Source: Chloroflexota bacterium (GTDB lineage Bacteria > Chloroflexota > Limnocylindria > Limnocylindrales > CSP1-4). Taken from it: a stretch of DNA of 9,408 bases. The stretch lies in contig JACQEH010000044.1 in NCBI GenBank assembly GCA_016200675.1, positions 1 to 9,408 on the forward strand, in the 5' to 3' direction. Shown one piece after another: positions 6,117 to 9,408 of the stretch (position 1 is the first letter of the stretch; each line of letters starts with the position of its first letter). The notes beneath the pieces were generated by a model. It worked only from the letters and a program-made list of their open reading frames with translations, ran no database searches and had not been told where the DNA came from. Position numbers and translations under genes: made by a program.

Positions 6117-6227
6117 GTGCGCCGCGCCATGGCATCGATCGTCGGCTTCGTGCTCCTCATCGTGCTGCCGCCCGTCGCCATAACCGCCGCCACCAGCGTC
6201 AGCGCCGAGGAGGGCTCGTCGCGATGA
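6117..6227 (+). CDS. Small single-helix membrane or signal-peptide-like protein, 36 residues
   Basis: The ORF encodes VRRAMASIVGFVLLIVLP followed by PVAITAATSVSAEEGSSR: a short basic N-terminus, a hydrophobic core at residues 8-25, and a tail with SVSA-EE that resembles a signal-peptidase site. I do not recognise a family. The GTG start lies exactly six bases after TAGCCT, suggesting a leaderless mRNA; an in-frame ATG at 6129 would shorten it by four residues. The stop overlaps the peptidase start as ATGA, implying translational coupling, and the peptidase Shine-Dalgarno lies inside this ORF. It might be a real micropeptide, a leader whose translation opens the downstream site, or an unused frame. 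The hydrophobic pattern and the overlap favour a translated ORF. Confidence 0.5.
   Translation: MRRAMASIVGFVLLIVLPPVAITAATSVSAEEGSSR
6207..6214 (+). promoter_or_regulatory. Shine-Dalgarno of the P1 peptidase gene
   Basis: GAGGAGGG lies nine bases before the ATG at 6224 and inside the end of the small membrane-peptide ORF. Confidence 0.6.
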
Positions 6228-7287
6228 CCTCCGACCAGGCCGGTGCCGCACCCCGCGCCCGCGATCTCGGGATCACCATCGGCGAGATGGCGACGGGACC
6301 GCTCAACGCGATCACCGACGTCCCCGGCGTCCGGGTCGGGCACGCCACGCTCATCGACGGCGACGGGCCCCTGGTCGTCGGCGGTGGACCGGTCAGGACG
6401 GGCGTCACGGTGATCCTGCCTCACGATCGCGACATCTGGCGAGAGCCGGTCTTCGCCGCCTCGCATGTCCTGAACGGCAACGGCGAGCTGACCGGCCTCG
6501 AGTGGATCCGGGAAGCTGGAATGCTCGGCGGGGCGATCGCGATCACCAACACGAACTCGGTCGGCGTGGTCCGGGACGCGCTCGTCGCCGAACGCGTCCG
6601 CGCCCAGCCCAACGGCGGCTTCTACTGGTCCCTGCCGGTCGTCGGCGAGACCTGGGACGGCGTCCTCAACGACGCCGACGGCTTCCACGTCCGGCCCGAG
6701 CACGTGACCGCCGCGCTGGCAGCCGCAGCCCCCGGGCCGGTCCCGGAGGGCAACGTCGGCGGCGGGACGGGCATGATCTGCCACGAGTTCAAGGGAGGGA
6801 TCGGGACCGCTTCCCGGCGCCTCCCGGACGCGGCCGACGGCTGGACCGTGGGCGTCCTCGTCCAGGCCAACTACGGACGACGCGGCCTGCTGCGGATCGA
6901 CGGGGTCCCGGTGGGGGCGGAGATCACGACCGAGGAGGTCCCCTCGCCCCGGGCGAGCGTCCGCGCCCAGCTCGAGGCCGTCCGCCGCGTCCGGCCTGGC
7001 GCCGGCTCGATCATCATCGTGGTCGCCACTGCTTCTCGAACGGCAACCGGGAGTTGCCACCACCCGACATCGACGCCCCGACGGTCGGCGTGGCCACGGT
7101 CCGGATGCTCGTCGACCGGGCCCTCGACCAGCTCTTCGAGGCGACCGTGGAGGCCACGGAGGAGGCCATCGCCAACGCCCTCGTCGCGGCCGAGACCATG
7201 GTCGGCAGGGACGGCCATACGGCCCATCGCCTGCCCCACGACCGGCTCCGCGAGGTCATGGCCCGCTACGGACGCCTCCGCGCGTGA
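6224..7287 (+). pseudogene. P1 family (S58, DmpA-type) peptidase, broken by an internal deletion and frameshift
   Basis: The first 269 residues (6224-7030) are an excellent P1/DmpA aminopeptidase: ITDVPGVRVGHATL (30-43), VFAASHVLNGNGELTGLEW (76-94), AITNTNSVGVVRDA (106-119), EGNVGGGTGM with FKGGIGTASR (175-198), and VGVLVQANYGRRG (209-221). Family members are N-terminal nucleophile hydrolases that cleave themselves before a serine in a GSGD-type motif and release N-terminal residues from small peptides. After GSIIIVVAT the family normally continues with DAPLLPHQ and then the GSGD nucleophile. Here the sequence jumps at about 7028-7035 to FSNGNRELPPPDID in another frame, which carries the normal C-terminal helices to the TGA at 7285-7287. 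About 37 codons are missing, with a length of 3n+1, and no GSGD remains in either part. Read straight on, the first frame would run to 7906. As it stands the gene cannot give an active enzyme; an assembly error is the main alternative. Confidence 0.88.
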
Positions 7288-7856
7288 CCCCCGCGCTCGG
7301 TGCCCGCTACGCCCGAGTCGTCGCCGCCGCGGGGGCGGTGGCGCTCGTGACGATCGGGCTCTTCCTGGGCGGATTCGGAGCCGTCTTCGGCCCGCTCAAC
7401 GACGCAGCCCTCCTGGTCATGACCCTTGCCCTGGCCCCGGTGATGGCCACCTTCTACAAGCTCGGCGGGCGGACGCCGCTCCGGCCGGCCCAGGCGTCGC
7501 TGGTCGGGGGCATCGGGGCCGCGCTGACGTGGTGCGTGGTCCAGGCCCTCATGATCCTGGGCATCGTGGCCTTCGACTACGGGGGCCCGGCTCGCGGGGC
7601 GTTCGCGGTCGAGGCGGTCGCGGTTGCGGCGATCGGGCTCTGGATCGCCGGGGCCGACGTCCTCGCCGGTCCGTGGCTCCCGCAAGGCGTCCGATGGCTC
7701 GGGATCATCGCCGGGATCGGGGTCGTCGCCTTCGCGGCGGGACTCCTCCGCGGCGGAGTCGACGATCCCCTGACCACCGCCGGCGGGATCGGCTACCAGG
7801 TGCTTCTGCCCGCCTGGGCGTTCCTGCTCGCCCGGACCTGGGGTCGCCGGGGCTGA
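7284..7856 (+). CDS. Unrecognised integral membrane protein with six predicted helices
   Basis: The 190-residue product is mostly hydrophobic. Likely membrane segments are residues about 11-35, 39-57, 70-95, 106-128, 136-155 and 164-184. Polar loops include KLGGRTPLRPAQ (59-70) and RGGVDDPLTT (156-165). I recognise no catalytic motif or family signature; a loose likeness to small six-helix proteins such as DUF4386 is not strong enough to name it. The GTG start at 7284 overlaps the stop of the peptidase frame as GTGA, so it was probably translated by coupling to the intact peptidase gene and may have lost efficient translation if the peptidase frame is truly broken. The third helix carries the only cysteine, Cys84. 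It is convergent with the c-di-GMP phosphodiesterase gene. Confidence 0.75.
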   Translation: MTPALGARYARVVAAAGAVALVTIGLFLGGFGAVFGPLNDAALLVMTLALAPVMATFYKLGGRTPLRPAQASLVGGIGAALTWCVVQALMILGIVAFDYGGPARGAFAVEAVAVAAIGLWIAGADVLAGPWLPQGVRWLGIIAGIGVVAFAAGLLRGGVDDPLTTAGGIGYQVLLPAWAFLLARTWGRRG

Positions 7857-7872
7857 GCTCCCGGCGCCGCCC

Positions 7873-7968
7873 TCAGACGACGACGCGCTCGGCGCTCCCG
7901 ACCTGATTGCGGCCCGCGTGCTTGGCCCGGTGGAGGGCGGCGTCAGCGGCCCTCACCAGATCAATCAT
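7873..7968 (-). pseudogene. GGDEF-domain remnant (last helix only)
   Basis: The minus strand encodes MIDLVRAADAALHRAKHAGR followed by NQVGSAERVVV and a TGA at 7873-7875. LVRAADAALHRAKHAGRNQV matches the closing helix and tail of diguanylate cyclase (GGDEF) domains, which typically read ADAALYRAKxxGRN. Nothing of the GGDEF catalytic core is present upstream. The ATG overlaps the EAL-gene stop as ATGA, in a different frame, with no Shine-Dalgarno assigned. It is best explained as the 3' scrap of a diguanylate cyclase gene, or of a C-terminal GGDEF domain of the same protein, left by a deletion. A translated 31-residue peptide is possible but has no evident function. Confidence 0.7.
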
Positions 7969-9408
7969 CCGGTGGAACCCGGCGCCGCCCAGTCGGCGAC
8001 CCGGGCGGGCTGCCCAAGGAGGTAGCCCTGGGCGTAGCGGACCCCGATGGCACGAAGCGCCGCCAGCTCGGCCTCCGTCTCAACGCCTTCGGCGACCATC
8101 TGGCTGTGCGACTCGGCGGCGAAGTGCTCGAGGCCGAAGACCATGGCCTTGCGAGTGAGATCCGTCTCGATCCCTCGCACAAGGCCGATGTCCAGCTTCA
8201 CGAAGGTCGGCCGGAGCTCCACGATGTGGCTGAGATTCGCGGCCCCCGAGCCGGCGTCGTCCACCGCCACCCGGACGGGCGGCCGCAGTCGCCCGATCGC
8301 CACGCGCAGGGCCGCGTAGTCGGCGACCGGCACGTGCTCCGTGATCTCGAGGACAACCGGCCGGTCGGCTGTTCGCAGGAGCCTGGCGATCTGCTTGTCG
8401 CCGATCACCAGCGTCGGGGAGACGTTCAGGCTGAGCCATGCACCCGCTGGCAGGCCGGCGGCAGCAGCGATCGCTGCCCGCAGGGTCGCCAGCTCCAGCT
8501 CGGTCTCGAGGCCTGCCTCGCGCGCCTCCCGGAAGACGGCGTCGGGACGTCCTTCGTTCGTGAAGCGGGTCAGGGCCTCGTAGCCGACGCGCTCGCCCGA
8601 CGTGACGTCGACGATCGGCTGGAAGACCGGGTGGAAGCTGGCGTAGCGAATGATGTCGGCGATCCGTGCCCGGGTGCCGCCGACCTGGTTGAGGTCGAGG
8701 ATCGCCGCGCCGAGCAGCGCCCCAGCGATGCCGGCGAACTCGGCGATGGCGGGCAGCGACTCGGTCAGCCCGGCCAATGCGTCGAGGCCGCCGGCGCTCA
8801 CGCTCAGCGTCCCGATCAGCCCTCCCCCCAGGGTGATCGGCGCGTGGGCAACGGCCGTGACGCCGAGCTCCGCGAACAGCCGGTCGTAGGGATGCCACGG
8901 CCGGCGGACCCATGGCTCGGCCCAGGCGCCCCGCCCCGCCCGCTCACGGAGCACCCGAGAGCGATTCGCCGGCACGCGGCGCGCGGCGACCGACGCGCCG
9001 TCCGCCCGGACGAAGGCGAGCGGCATCGCCAGGCCCTGGGCCGTGAAGTAGTTGATGTTGGCGCTGGCAATGCCGGGCAGGTTGAGCACCTGCCGGCAGA
9101 TGGCCTCGGCCGTGGCTGCGCTGGAGGAGTCGGCCTTGAGATCGGCCAAGGTCTTCGCGATGAGCGCGCGCTGCGTCGCCAGCCGGTCGTGGGCTGCCTC
9201 CATGGCCCGTTCGCGGGTGACGTCGCGCTTGACGGCCACATAGCTGGTGATCGCCCCGTCCTCGTCCACGACCGGCGAGATGACCGCTTCCTCTCGATAG
9301 AAGGTGCCGTCCTTTCGCCGGTTGGTGAGCTCGGACGTGAACGACGCACCACTCGCCAGCGACGCCCACATGGCGGCGTAGAAGGACGGCGTCTGGACGC
9401 CGCTCTTG
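7965..9408 (-). CDS. PAS-GAF-EAL cyclic-di-GMP phosphodiesterase, 5' end outside window
   Basis: The frame stays open through the right edge, so the first visible residues (KSGVQTPSFYAAMWASL) are part of a PAS domain and the ATG at 9371 is internal. The 480 visible residues contain, in order, a PAS/PAC end (NRRKDGTFYREEAVISPV, then SYVAVKRDVTRER), a GAF domain at about 90-235, and an EAL domain from about 250. Counting from the first visible codon, the EAL active-site set is complete: Glu277 in YEALTRF, Asn328 in LNVSP, Glu354 in EITEH, Asp383-Asp384 in DDAGSG, Lys404 in VKLDIG, Glu440 in AEGVE, and Gln460 in QGYLLGQP. It should therefore hydrolyse c-di-GMP to pGpG, controlled by signals sensed by PAS and GAF. 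No transmembrane segment is visible. The C-terminus ends soon after the EAL domain, where a GGDEF remnant follows in another frame, so the last few residues may be secondary. Confidence 0.93.
   Translation of the reverse strand, partial: KSGVQTPSFYAAMWASLASGASFTSELTNRRKDGTFYREEAVISPVVDEDGAITSYVAVKRDVTRERAMEAAHDRLATQRALIAKTLADLKADSSSAATAEAICRQVLNLPGIASANINYFTAQGLAMPLAFVRADGASVAARRVPANRSRVLRERAGRGAWAEPWVRRPWHPYDRLFAELGVTAVAHAPITLGGGLIGTLSVSAGGLDALAGLTESLPAIAEFAGIAGALLGAAILDLNQVGGTRARIADIIRYASFHPVFQPIVDVTSGERVGYEALTRFTNEGRPDAVFREAREAGLETELELATLRAAIAAAAGLPAGAWLSLNVSPTLVIGDKQIARLLRTADRPVVLEITEHVPVADYAALRVAIGRLRPPVRVAVDDAGSGAANLSHIVELRPTFVKLDIGLVRGIETDLTRKAMVFGLEHFAAESHSQMVAEGVETEAELAALRAIGVRYAQGYLLGQPARVADWAAPGSTG

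Noticed and set aside
7020..7060. Programmed ribosomal frameshift in the P1 peptidase
   Set aside because: A frameshift alone would not restore the missing segment with the nucleophile serine, and no slippery heptamer is evident at the junction.
7031..7906. Continuation of the peptidase frame to 7906 as a real fusion protein
   Set aside because: After 7030 this frame is serine/arginine/proline-rich shadow sequence, while the neighbouring frame carries the true peptidase C-terminus and then a membrane protein.
7857..7964. Intrinsic terminator between the convergent genes
   Set aside because: There are GC-rich repeats such as GCGCTCGGCGCTC but no stable hairpin followed by a T-run on either strand.
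1..9408. Mobile elements, CRISPR arrays, tRNA or rRNA genes
   Set aside because: No transposase or integrase motifs, no regularly spaced repeats, and no cloverleaf or rRNA-like segments were seen.

Overview
The window is very GC-rich and densely coding, with short intergenic gaps, many GTG starts and no sign of phage, insertion sequence, CRISPR, tRNA or rRNA. The adjacent DUF3090 and SCO1664-family genes are typical of Actinobacteria and of high-GC Chloroflexota (Limnocylindria-type lineages). I lean towards the latter, but this is inference; taxonomy cannot be fixed from the window.

Layout. Plus strand, 3-488: the end of a class I SAM-dependent methyltransferase, cut by the left edge. Minus strand, 469-5139: an FGGY carbohydrate kinase, an SCO1664-family protein with a PI3/4-kinase-like fold, a DUF3090 protein ending in a zinc-binding-like cluster, and a membrane-anchored sulfite-oxidase-family molybdopterin oxidoreductase. 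Plus strand, 5356-7856: a possible 7-codon leader, an MgtC/SapB membrane protein that appears to start at CTG, a 36-residue single-helix peptide, a broken P1-family (DmpA-type) peptidase, and an unrecognised six-helix membrane protein. Minus strand, 7873-9408: a scrap of a GGDEF domain next to the end of a PAS-GAF-EAL c-di-GMP phosphodiesterase that runs off the right edge.

How the genes work together. DUF3090 and SCO1664 are separated by 13 nt and are surely co-transcribed; their joint role is unknown. The kinase follows on the same strand after 74 nt with its own strong Shine-Dalgarno. The MgtC and peptidase groups are organised alike: a TANNNT box, exactly six bases, then a short ORF whose stop overlaps the start of the main gene by four bases (CTGA, ATGA). 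The same TANNNT-N6-start arrangement precedes DUF3090, which suggests leaderless transcription is common here.

Main points for a second look. (1) The P1 peptidase has lost roughly 37 codons, including the self-cleaving Gly-Ser nucleophile motif, and is out of frame downstream. (2) Only the last ~27 residues of a GGDEF domain survive, fused out of frame to the end of the EAL gene. These two scars lie within about 950 bp and each removes an active site; they may be real gene decay or an assembly artefact. (3) The repeated TANNNT-N6-start signal and the two short leader ORFs. I did not find a convincing new multi-gene system.
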